From NCBI GenBank assembly GCA_050331455.1, contig JBHJGV010000023.1, forward strand, positions 1 to 64,000: 64,000 nucleotides of DNA, read 5' to 3'. This document shows positions 27,888 through 35,712 of the stretch, one piece after another. Source of the stretch: CAYUYV01 sp050331455 (GTDB taxonomy: Bacteria; Pseudomonadota; Alphaproteobacteria; JAJFIK01). The position numbers and the translations under genes were made by a program. Under the pieces are notes generated by a model. The model did not search any database and was not told the DNA's origin. It saw only the letters and a list, made by a program, of their open reading frames with translations. Each line of letters begins with the position of its first letter. Within the stretch, counting starts at the first letter, position 1.

Positions 27888-28718
27888 GTGAGCGATCCCT
27901 TGGACACGAACCCTAATGGGGACCGGATACAAGGCCAAACGGCGAAACCGCCGGGCCCGTTGGGCCGCCTGGGGCGCGATCTGGTGCTGGCCGCGGTCTT
28001 TCTCACCCGGCTGCCCTTGCCAAAGGTCTCGCCGGCGCCGCTGGCGGGCGTGCTCTGGGCCTTTCCGCTGGTCGGGTTCGCCGTCGGGCTGGGTGCCGGC
28101 GCCGTGTATGGGGCTGCGGTCCTTGCGGGTCTTGCGTCCCTGCCCGCCGCGATCCTGGGCCTGTGTGCGGCACTCTTGCTCACCGGCGCGCTGCATGAGG
28201 ACGGTCTTGCCGACGCGGCGGACGGCTTCGGCGGCGGGGGCACAGTTGAGCGCAAGCTCGCCATCATGAAAGACAGCCGGATCGGGACCTATGGCATGGC
28301 CGCCCTCGCCCTGGCGCTCGCCCTGAAGGCCGCGCTGCTGGCGCAGATCGCGGCGCCCTGGACCGTCGCGGCCGCCCTGGGGGCCTCGGGCGCCCTATCA
28401 CGGGCCTTTATCGTCCTCATGCTGAGGGTGGTGCCGTCGGCCCGGCCCGACGGGTCGGGGGGAACCGCCGGGCGTCCGGACCTGTTGATCGCGTCACTCA
28501 GCACGGTCATGGGACTTGTCCTTTGGGCCGGCGCGATTGCCGTTGCGCCCATCCCCATTCTCCATGGCGTCATGGCCCTGGTCCTGGCCGGCCTGATCGC
28601 CCTGGCCCTGTCGCATCTGTCGATCCGTCAGATCGGCGGCCAGACCGGCGACGTGCTCGGCGCAGGGCAGGTGCTCACGGAGATCGCAATACTTGCCGCA
28701 GTCGCAGCCGCCCACTGA
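27888..28718 (+). CDS. cobS: adenosylcobinamide-GDP ribazoletransferase
   Basis: About 276 aa inner-membrane protein that joins adenosylcobinamide-GDP to alpha-ribazole(-P), the last step of cobalamin assembly. FLTRLPLP near 45, the acidic HEDGLADAADGFGGG near 110 and KDSRIGTYG are family hallmarks; the C-terminus has RQIGGQTGDVLGA. GTG start 27888 preceded by a G-rich stretch is the best choice. Shares a short divergent promoter region with cobT. Confidence 0.95.
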   Translation: MSDPLDTNPNGDRIQGQTAKPPGPLGRLGRDLVLAAVFLTRLPLPKVSPAPLAGVLWAFPLVGFAVGLGAGAVYGAAVLAGLASLPAAILGLCAALLLTGALHEDGLADAADGFGGGGTVERKLAIMKDSRIGTYGMAALALALALKAALLAQIAAPWTVAAALGASGALSRAFIVLMLRVVPSARPDGSGGTAGRPDLLIASLSTVMGLVLWAGAIAVAPIPILHGVMALVLAGLIALALSHLSIRQIGGQTGDVLGAGQVLTEIAILAAVAAAH

Positions 28719-28979
28719 CGGGCGCTGTGCCCGGCATCACTGAACGCGCGTCTAAAACTGCGCTCTTTTTGCAGCAGTGTTGAATGAATCCGTCACCGGC
28801 CTGGAAAGAGGGTCCAAGAAAATAAGGGCTTAGGAAATATGACTGCGGTGGGCTGGGCTTGGATGCTTTATCCTGCCCCCATTTATCTGTAGCTTTTCTA
28901 AGCATAGTGTCATGGACGGCCATTGCCGACCCTATTTGACAGAGCGTTTATTGCCGACCGGACAAGAGGGCGCTGTCCC

Positions 28980-29330
28980 ATGCATATTCGAGCAAACACC
29001 CGTCCCCTCGCCGTCGCTGCCACCGTGATGCTTGTTGGCGGGACAGCCTGCATGCCCGAGGCGCAAGTCTTCGACAGTATGGCCTGGAAAGCCGCCGCCG
29101 GATGCCGGGACGACAATGCCCGCGCGCGCATGGTGACGCTGTTACAGACGGACATTCTGTCCCCGCCGCCGAGCGAGATCGTGCTTCTGGAGCGGCTGGG
29201 CAAACCGGAACAGCGCAAGGGCAAGCTGCTCAGCTATTGTCTGGGTACCGACCGCCCCGATACCGATTTCTATGTCATCGTTCTCGATGAAAAGGGCGTG
29301 GTCGCCAACCATTATCGCGAGCAGGGCTGA
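28980..29330 (+). CDS. small lipoprotein, BamE/SmpA-like layout
   Basis: About 116 aa. Signal peptide with lipobox VGGTAC near residue 24, then a 90-residue domain: SEIVLLERLGKPEQRKGKLLSYCLG looks like the helix-strand of a BamE/SmpA-type fold, followed by FYVIVLDEKGVV. The resemblance is to small envelope lipoproteins in general, not a firm family call. Two Cys in the mature part (C42, C86 or so) might form a disulfide. Convergent with mntR. The 261-bp gap before it, after cobS, holds no gene I can support. Confidence 0.7.
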   Translation: MHIRANTRPLAVAATVMLVGGTACMPEAQVFDSMAWKAAAGCRDDNARARMVTLLQTDILSPPPSEIVLLERLGKPEQRKGKLLSYCLGTDRPDTDFYVIVLDEKGVVANHYREQG

Positions 29331-29368
29331 GCCGGCAGGGCGCATCGGCTTACCGAGGCGCGCCCTTG

Positions 29369-29800
29369 TCAGCGGGCCAGCCGGACCGTCAGGCGCTTCA
29401 ACGCATCAAGGGTCTGGTCGCTGACATGGTGCTCCATGCCTTCCGAATCGGCAAACGCGGTTGCCTCGTCAATCCCGATGGCCAGCAGGAAGTCATAAAG
29501 AATTTCATGGCGGCGCCGCGCTTCAGCGGCAAGGGTGCGTCCGGCCCCGGTCAGGAAGATGGACCGGTAGGGCCGCGCCTCCACATAGCCCTGTTTCTGG
29601 AGGCGCTGGACCGTCTGGGTCGCCGTGGATTTGCTCACCCCCAGATAATCGGCAATGTCCACGAGCCGCGCCTCGCCATGGGTCTCGATGAGATCCTCGA
29701 TCAACTCCACATAATCTTCGGCCAGTTCGGTCTGGTGGGCCTCCCGGATGCGCCGGAACGCAGCGGCCCGGCGGGCGGGATCTCTGAGGAGTTTCGGCAC
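29369..29800 (-). CDS. mntR: manganese transport regulator MntR (DtxR family)
   Basis: 143 aa Mn2+-dependent winged-helix repressor. HTH near residues 48-70 (VDIADYLGVSKSTATQTVQRL), then a dimerisation domain containing the metal-ligand residues in RRHEILYDFLLAIGIDEATAFADSEGMEHHVS (Glu/His positions as in MntR). Lacks the SH3-like C-terminus of DtxR, fitting the short MntR type. Expected to repress a Mn2+ importer when Mn2+ is sufficient; no such importer is in the window. Confidence 0.9.
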   Translation of the reverse strand: MPKLLRDPARRAAAFRRIREAHQTELAEDYVELIEDLIETHGEARLVDIADYLGVSKSTATQTVQRLQKQGYVEARPYRSIFLTGAGRTLAAEARRRHEILYDFLLAIGIDEATAFADSEGMEHHVSDQTLDALKRLTVRLAR

Positions 29801-29900
29801 GGCGCTCGCATTTCCGGAAAAAAGAAAAACAACACATCAAGGGTGATTGGGCCGAGCCGGCACCCCGTCCCCGGCGGCGGAGCGGACGGCTCAGCGATCT

Positions 29901-30794
29901 TCACGCCTGCTCGATCTCGCCCAGTTCGGGGGCGCCCGAAGGCGGGCTCGGCGGCATGTCCCGCAGCCAAGTGTAGCGGCCGTGTTCCTTGATGTCGTCG
30001 AGGTCCCTGCTGATCAGGCCTTCAGGGCGCAAGAGCGTGCACTCGTAGTCCCGGTCCATCAGGGTCAAGACCATCATGCCGAGTTCCGGGTCGCTGGGCC
30101 CCTTCAACTGGGACGACCGGAAAGCCGTCGACGGCGCCCAGATGTGCTCGACCCCATCGACCCGTCGTCGCAGGGACTGGTGCAGATGACCGGAGATCAC
30201 GAATCGCCAGTCGAGCGGGGTGAGCAGGGCCTCAAGGCGCGCCCGGGAGGCCCCCTGGCGCACCACGAGGGGCAGATTGTCGTCGAGATCCGGAATGTCG
30301 ACATGAAGCGGCTTGTGAATAATCAGCCCCACGGGCCGGTCGCCGATGCGCCCCACCGTGTCCGCAAGCCAAGCCCATTGCGCCGCCTCCTTCGCCGTCC
30401 CCGTTTCGAAGGCCAGGCAGTCGAGGCCGATCAGGGTCCAGGCGCCGGCCTCCACGGCCCAATAGCCGGGACCGAAATGGCGCGCATACCGGTCGATCCG
30501 CTCCTCGTTCACGGGCTGTTTTACATGGGTGTAGGAGGCATGATCGCCGATATCGTGGTTGCCGGGCACGCAATAAAGCGGCGCGCCGATGCGCCGATGA
30601 CAGGCCGCGGCAAAGGCCAGATCCACCTCGGACCCGGCCCCGTCGACACACAGATCTCCGGCATTGATGACGATGTCGGGCGCCATGGCGTCGAGCGCGG
30701 TCACGACGGCCCGAAAATTCGTGTAGAAGAACCCGTACACTGGGCTCAGATGCGTGTCCGAAATCACGCCGATCCTGATCGGTGCGTTGCCCAT
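29901..30794 (-). CDS. metallophosphoesterase (calcineurin-like)
   Basis: About 297 aa. All five metal motifs are visible: ISDTHL, NAGDLC, PGNHDIGDH, IHKP and SGHLHQS, giving a two-metal phosphoesterase. GVISDTHLSP and the closing GHLHQSLRRR fit the Icc/CpdA-like 3',5'-cAMP or general phosphodiesterase group. Substrate unproven. ATG 30794 chosen because the reading frame upstream has non-coding-like composition. Divergent from a Nudix gene. Confidence 0.85.
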   Translation of the reverse strand: MGNAPIRIGVISDTHLSPVYGFFYTNFRAVVTALDAMAPDIVINAGDLCVDGAGSEVDLAFAAACHRRIGAPLYCVPGNHDIGDHASYTHVKQPVNEERIDRYARHFGPGYWAVEAGAWTLIGLDCLAFETGTAKEAAQWAWLADTVGRIGDRPVGLIIHKPLHVDIPDLDDNLPLVVRQGASRARLEALLTPLDWRFVISGHLHQSLRRRVDGVEHIWAPSTAFRSSQLKGPSDPELGMMVLTLMDRDYECTLLRPEGLISRDLDDIKEHGRYTWLRDMPPSPPSGAPELGEIEQA

Positions 30795-30973
30795 GGGGTG
30801 TCCTTTACCGGTTAGACCTGCCTGAATGCGGGCGGGTGATCCGATGACCCGGCAAAGGTCGCCCCGCGTTCCGCGCCACAGCCCACCTTTTAACATACTC
30901 CCCCACCGCCGGCAGTGGTCCGGGCACACACGCCCGGCAGCCGCGGACGGGTGCGGGCGACGGGACAATACTG

Positions 30974-31606
30974 ATGTGGCCTCTGAACGATAGTCTTCGC
31001 GTGCGGGTGCGCGATCACCTGGCCGGCTTCGAAATCCAGCACCATGACGGCGAAGCGGACCTCAAACACGCGGCCGTGGCCGTGTGCCTTGCCCATGGCG
31101 GGCCGGAGCATCCGGACCGGGCGGCGCTGCTGCTCACGCGCCGGTCCTCGCGCCTGAGCGCCCACCCCGGCCAGTGGGCCTTTCCGGGCGGGCGCCTCGA
31201 TCCCGGTGAGACGCCCCTGATGGCGGCCCGCCGGGAACTGTTCGAGGAACTGGCCCTCGATCTGCCCGAGGCGAGCCTCCTCGGGCGCCTCGACGACTAC
31301 GAGACCCGCTCAGGCTATGTGATCAGCCCCTTCGTTTTCTGGGCGCCGGACAGCGACGCCATCGTGGCCAATCCGGACGAGGTCGCCGAAATTCACCGCA
31401 TCGCCCTCACCGCCTTCGACCGGCCGGATCTCGCCGATCCGATCCCGGGCATCGATCCGGACCGGCCCATTTTTCGAATCAATCTGCTCACCTATCAGAT
31501 CAACGCCCCGACGGCCGCGATCCTGTATCAGTTCTGGGAAGTGGGTGTGCATGGACGCCACACCCGGGTCGCGCACTACGATCAGCCCGAATGGGCCTGG
31601 CGCTGA
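30974..31606 (+). CDS. Nudix hydrolase, CoA pyrophosphatase type (NudL-like)
   Basis: 210 aa. A Nudix box GRLDPGETPLMAARRELFEEL near residues 75-95 with all Glu ligands, preceded by HPGQWAFPGG as in the CoA-diphosphatase NUDT7/NudL family. Predicted to cleave CoA or acyl-CoA to 3',5'-ADP and phosphopantetheine, controlling CoA pools, which fits the local acyl-CoA enzymes. The C-terminus (YQFWEVGVHGRH) is not diagnostic. Confidence 0.85.
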   Translation: MWPLNDSLRVRVRDHLAGFEIQHHDGEADLKHAAVAVCLAHGGPEHPDRAALLLTRRSSRLSAHPGQWAFPGGRLDPGETPLMAARRELFEELALDLPEASLLGRLDDYETRSGYVISPFVFWAPDSDAIVANPDEVAEIHRIALTAFDRPDLADPIPGIDPDRPIFRINLLTYQINAPTAAILYQFWEVGVHGRHTRVAHYDQPEWAWR

Positions 31607-31743
31607 GGGTTGCGGGAATCCGCGCGCCCGGAGATGGGCTTTTTGGGGCGCCGATCCATCCTCGCCGTGGCAGTCCGGCGCGGGATCGGTTAGATGCATC
31701 AACGCAGTGGCAGCAAGATTTTCGGTTTCCAGGGAGACGGCGT

Positions 31744-32706
31744 ATGGCGTACCGGCATCATCGAACGCACAGAATGGGCAGGAACAGTGTTTTGGGACGG
31801 GGGCGGGCCGTGCTGATCGCTCTGTTCGCATCGCTCGCAGCGTCCGGATGGCCCGCCGGAGCAACCGAACCCCAAGCCATTTATCGCCATGTCTCGCGGG
31901 GGCCTGTGCCCGTCAACTCCTTCATGGTGGAGACGGGACAGGAAGTCGTTCTGATCGACGCCCAGGCCCAACTCTCCGAGGCCGCCATCGTGGCCAAGAC
32001 CATTCAAGGCCTGGGTAAACCGCTTGCAGCCATCATCCTCACCCAAGGTCAGCCGAGTCAGTATGGCGGCCTGCCGGCTCTGCTCGAGGCCTATCCGCGG
32101 GCCCTGGTCTATGCCACCGACGAGACGGCCCAGGACATGGCCGTGGATTCCATGGGCCTCATGGTGGCCCTGCGCCGGGCCCTGCCCGACGACACGGCCG
32201 ATTTCATCCCTGCGCCCAGCCGCCGGCTCGCCGATGGTGATGTCTTGACGTTCACGGATGTGCGTTTTGAGATCATCGGCATCGGCGGCGGCGAAGCGCG
32301 GGACATGGTGATGGTCTATCTGCCGGAGGCCAATCGTCTGTTCGCGGGCGATCTTGTGTCCAACGGCATGACACCCTTCATGGGCGCCGGCCAGTCGGGC
32401 AATTGGCTGCGCCAGTTGGAGAGCGTTCGGGACCGGTTCGGCGACCGGGCGCCCATGCTGTTCCCGACCCATGGACAGCCCGGCGCGTTCGCGCCGCTGA
32501 TCCGTGATCAGATGGCCCATCTTCTGCTGTTTCGGCGGATCGTGACGCGCAACCTGCCCGAGGGAACCCTCAGTCCGGAAGGCGTCGCCAATATCGCCCG
32601 GGCCCATGAGCGTCTCTATCCGGATTATCCCCCGACCATCGTTCTGAACGACTGGATGGGCACCAATATCCGGGCCGTGTCCGCCGAATTGCGGGCCGGG
32701 GGCTGA
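31744..32706 (+). CDS. metallo-beta-lactamase-fold protein lacking the zinc motif, exported
   Basis: About 320 aa with a signal-like N-terminus (basic, then LIALFASLAASGWPAGA to about residue 40). The MBL fold is recognisable: SFMVETGQEVVLIDAQA (first strands), a later FAGDLVSNG and FPTHGQPG with conserved Asp and His. The first zinc motif, HxHxDH, reads QGQPSQ in ILTQGQPSQYGG: two His to Gln, Asp to Ser and the last His to Gln. Loss of three His and the Asp argues against a normal binuclear hydrolase. Start ATG 31744 follows GGAGACGG. Lies in a plus-strand run with a Nudix gene (137 bp before) and a GST gene (22 bp after). Confidence 0.75.
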   Translation: MAYRHHRTHRMGRNSVLGRGRAVLIALFASLAASGWPAGATEPQAIYRHVSRGPVPVNSFMVETGQEVVLIDAQAQLSEAAIVAKTIQGLGKPLAAIILTQGQPSQYGGLPALLEAYPRALVYATDETAQDMAVDSMGLMVALRRALPDDTADFIPAPSRRLADGDVLTFTDVRFEIIGIGGGEARDMVMVYLPEANRLFAGDLVSNGMTPFMGAGQSGNWLRQLESVRDRFGDRAPMLFPTHGQPGAFAPLIRDQMAHLLLFRRIVTRNLPEGTLSPEGVANIARAHERLYPDYPPTIVLNDWMGTNIRAVSAELRAGG

Positions 32707-32728
32707 TACGCAGCGAGGACTCGAGGCA

Positions 32729-33370
32729 ATGGCCGCATTCACCCTTTATGGCAGGCCTGGCTGGGGATCGGTTCTGATCGAAACCCAGCTTGTCTGGTAC
32801 GGACTGGACTTCGATTTCAAGGAAGTGGGCCATTTGTTCAAGGACCCGGCCGCGGCGGATGCGCTGCGGGCCGTCAACCCGCTTGCCCAGATCCCGACCC
32901 TCGTCCTCCCCGACGGCACCGTCATGACCGAAAGCGCCGCCGTCACCCTGTGGCTCGCGGATCATACCGGCGATGACAGCCTGGTTCCCGGGCCCCGCGC
33001 CGCGGAGCGGGCCGCTTTCTTGCGCTGGCTGATCTTTTTCGTGGCCAATCTCTATCCGACCTATACCTATGCTGACGATCCTGCGCGCTTCGTGTCGGAT
33101 CCTGGAGGCCGCGCGGCTTTTGCGGAAGCGGTCTGGGACCACGGGAAACGACTTTACGCCATGCTAGAGGATCAGGCGGCGGGCCCGTGGTTTCTGGGCG
33201 CACGGTTTTCGGCACTGGACATTTTCGTGGCCGCCTTTACGGCGTGGGAACCGGGACCGGCTTGGTTTTCGCAAAATGCCCCAAGATTGACCGCTATCGC
33301 CTCACGCACGAGGGCGTATCCGCGACTGGCCGCGGTCTGGACCCGGAATACTCCGACGCAGGACGGGTGA
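32729..33370 (+). CDS. glutathione S-transferase
   Basis: 213 aa. N-terminal thioredoxin-like domain with FTLYGRPGWGSVLIE (the catalytic Ser/Tyr position) and the glutathione motif VMTESAAV near residue 65. The C-terminal helical domain ends with WTRNTP. Detoxification by glutathione conjugation is the default role; the specific substrate is unknown. Follows the MBL-fold gene by 22 bp, so probably co-transcribed. Convergent with the RhlE helicase gene. Confidence 0.85.
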   Translation: MAAFTLYGRPGWGSVLIETQLVWYGLDFDFKEVGHLFKDPAAADALRAVNPLAQIPTLVLPDGTVMTESAAVTLWLADHTGDDSLVPGPRAAERAAFLRWLIFFVANLYPTYTYADDPARFVSDPGGRAAFAEAVWDHGKRLYAMLEDQAAGPWFLGARFSALDIFVAAFTAWEPGPAWFSQNAPRLTAIASRTRAYPRLAAVWTRNTPTQDG

Positions 33371-33393
33371 CGGATCGAGTCAGTCCGCGCTGT

Positions 33394-35322
33394 TCAAGCG
33401 CTTTGAGCGACCGCCTCGTCCATATCCGGCTTTGTCTCCGAAGCCCCATCGTCCTGTTCCGCCTCGCTCCGGCTGCTCGACTGGGCAGAGGACGACGGCA
33501 AGCGCACGGGCCGAAGCAAAAAGGCGGGGACGTGGTCTCCAAGGCCAATCACGGGCTCGTCGTCGTCGTCACGGCGTCGGCGATCCCGGCGATTGCGCCG
33601 ATCCTGGCCGGGACGTCCGGGCGCAGGATTGTTGGTATCGCGGTCGTCCCGCCGGTCACGGCCCCGCTCGCGTGGCGATCCATTCCGGCGGGACCCGTCT
33701 CGCCCGGACGCCTCGCGACCCGGCCCATCCCTCGTGCCCCCGTCGCGACCGGCATTATCCTTCCCGCCACCGTCCCGGGACGGACGATTGCGGCTCGATT
33801 CCGAGGCTCCGTCGGCCGAAGATCCACTGCGCCGCCGGCGGCGGGTATTGGAGCGACCCCGGCCCTCCTCCCCGCCCTCCTCCTCGTCCCGTCCTTCGAG
33901 ACCGTCGATCGTCATGGTCGGGATCGACTTTTCGATAAGCTTTTCGATGCCGGCGATATATTTGCTTTCAGCCTGGGTGGCGATCATAAAGGCGTGGCCC
34001 GAACGGCCTGCCCGGCCCGTGCGGCCGATGCGGTGGACATAGTCTTCGCTGTTGAAGGGCACATCGAAATTGAACACGTGGGACACGTCGGGAATATCGA
34101 GGCCCCGTGCCGCCACGTCGCTCGCAACCAGGAGCTGGATATTGCCCTTGCGGAACTGGTCGAGCACCTGAAGGCGCACACGCTGGTCCAGATCACCGTG
34201 CAGCGCCGCGACATTGAACCCATGCTTGGTGAGGGAGCGGAACACCACGGTCACGTCCCGCTTTCGATTGCAGAAAATGATCGCGTTTTTCACGTCATTG
34301 CGGCGCACGAGCTGGCGCAGGGCCTCCCGTTTGTCCTCCGTGCGCACGATGCACACGGCCTGGGTCACAGTCTCGGCCGTCGAGGACGGGCGGGCCGCCT
34401 CGATCCTGACGGGATTTTGCAGAAAACGCCGGGTCAGATCCTCGATCTCGTCCGGCATCGTCGCCGAAAAAAACAAGGTCTGACGCGTGAAGGGGGTGAG
34501 GTTGATGATCCGCTCGATGTCCGGGATGAAGCCCATATCCAGCATTCGGTCGGCTTCGTCGATGACGAGCAGCTGAACGCCGGACAACAGCACCTTGCCC
34601 CGCTCGGTATGGTCAAGCAGCCGGCCCGGCGTGGCGATGAGAACATCAACGCCCCGATCCAGCTTTTTATCCTGTTCGTTGAAGGACACTCCGCCGATCA
34701 GAAGCGCCATGGTGAGCTTGTTGTATTTCCCATATTTTTCGAAATTCTCGGATACCTGGACCGCGAGTTCGCGGGTCGGCGCCAGGATCAGGGAGCGCGG
34801 CATCCTGGCGCGCACCCGGCCCTGGGCCAGAATGTCGATCATGGGCAGCGTGAAGGACGCGGTCTTGCCCGTGCCGGTCTGGGCAAGACCCAGAACATCT
34901 CGGCCCTCGAGAGCCACGGGGATGGCTTTCGCCTGGATCGGCGTGGGCTTTGTGTAGCCGGCTGCCAGGACGGCACTCAGGAGCCGATCGCTAAGACCCA
35001 GATCGGCGAAGGTGATTTCTTTGGGCTGGTCTTCCTCCGACGCAGCGGGTTGGTCCGCGCTGTCGTCTTCTCCGTTCGGGACGGTCCCATCGGACGCGGT
35101 CGGCGTCTCCGGTTCAGTCGACCGTGTATCGCCCTGCGTTTGAGCCTGCGCCTCCGGATGGGGAGCCCTATCGTCTGCGGTGTCGTTCGGACCGTCATGG
35201 GGAACGGCGCTTACAGGAGACGGCGCGGATGCCTCATCCGAAGAGGCCTTGTCCTGAGTTTGTGCAACAGTCGGCTCCGTCTCGTCCGGGGGAGTCGTCG
35301 TTTCGTTCGCTTTAAATGCCAT
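33394..35322 (-). CDS. rhlE: DEAD-box RNA helicase (RhlE/CsdA-like)
   Basis: About 642 aa. A Glu/Pro-rich leader of roughly 95 residues precedes the Q motif (PTPIQ), Walker A AQTGTGKT near 148, PTRELAVQV, TPGR, DEAD near 253, SATMP, then the second RecA domain with IIFCNRKRDV, ASDVAARGLD and YVHRIGRTGRAGR. The last 160 residues are a low-complexity Arg/Gly/Asp/Ser tail typical of RNA-chaperoning RhlE-like helicases, involved in ribosome assembly and cold growth. The best start is ATG 35322; the leader is not conserved. A 390-bp non-coding stretch lies before it. Confidence 0.92.
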   Translation of the reverse strand: MAFKANETTTPPDETEPTVAQTQDKASSDEASAPSPVSAVPHDGPNDTADDRAPHPEAQAQTQGDTRSTEPETPTASDGTVPNGEDDSADQPAASEEDQPKEITFADLGLSDRLLSAVLAAGYTKPTPIQAKAIPVALEGRDVLGLAQTGTGKTASFTLPMIDILAQGRVRARMPRSLILAPTRELAVQVSENFEKYGKYNKLTMALLIGGVSFNEQDKKLDRGVDVLIATPGRLLDHTERGKVLLSGVQLLVIDEADRMLDMGFIPDIERIINLTPFTRQTLFFSATMPDEIEDLTRRFLQNPVRIEAARPSSTAETVTQAVCIVRTEDKREALRQLVRRNDVKNAIIFCNRKRDVTVVFRSLTKHGFNVAALHGDLDQRVRLQVLDQFRKGNIQLLVASDVAARGLDIPDVSHVFNFDVPFNSEDYVHRIGRTGRAGRSGHAFMIATQAESKYIAGIEKLIEKSIPTMTIDGLEGRDEEEGGEEGRGRSNTRRRRRSGSSADGASESSRNRPSRDGGGKDNAGRDGGTRDGPGREASGRDGSRRNGSPRERGRDRRDDRDTNNPAPGRPGQDRRNRRDRRRRDDDDEPVIGLGDHVPAFLLRPVRLPSSSAQSSSRSEAEQDDGASETKPDMDEAVAQSA

Positions 35323-35712
35323 AGGTACATCAACTGTCCGAATGCGGATCGTCCCGTTCCTGGCAGGCGGCTTCCGCCATGGCCCCACCGGGCCTCGATC
35401 AAAGGAGACCCCAAAACGACACTGCGCGCGATGTCTTGCCTGATGGATCGGGACTTGGCTTCAAGCCACGCGCTTGTGCCCACACCCGCGATCCCACTCG
35501 TTCGCCCGCTCGCCCCAACATCGGCGAGCCAAGGGGCCGCCGGGGTCACCCCGCGGTCCGTTTTTGCCTTGCCCCCCAAATGGCACCTTCAACCATGCAT
35601 CCCCAAGGCCAAAATAAGACGTGCCTTAGGATTGCCGTTTTCCCCTAGGTGCCCGGAAAGACACTAGGGGATCTGCGGCCATTGTCAAATGCGCGCACAA
35701 GCTTTAAAGCGC
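35323..35712. other. intergenic region with hairpin, likely rhlE leader
   Basis: 390 bp between the parE stop and the helicase start, no supported gene. It holds an inverted repeat at 35641-35671 near parE. Helicase genes of this type often have long regulated 5' leaders, so promoter plus 5' UTR is the likely content (inference). Confidence 0.5.
35641..35671. repeat. inverted repeat with 10-bp bulged stem
   Basis: tcccctaggtg (35641-35651) pairs with cactagggga (35662-35671) with one bulged g, around cccggaaaga. It is 41 bp after the parE stop and could act as its transcription end, though without a T-tract. Confidence 0.55.

Noticed and set aside
33187..35667. Long plus-strand open frame opposite the RhlE-type helicase
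   Set aside because: Antisense shadow; the low-complexity Arg/Gly tail codons give open reverse frames.
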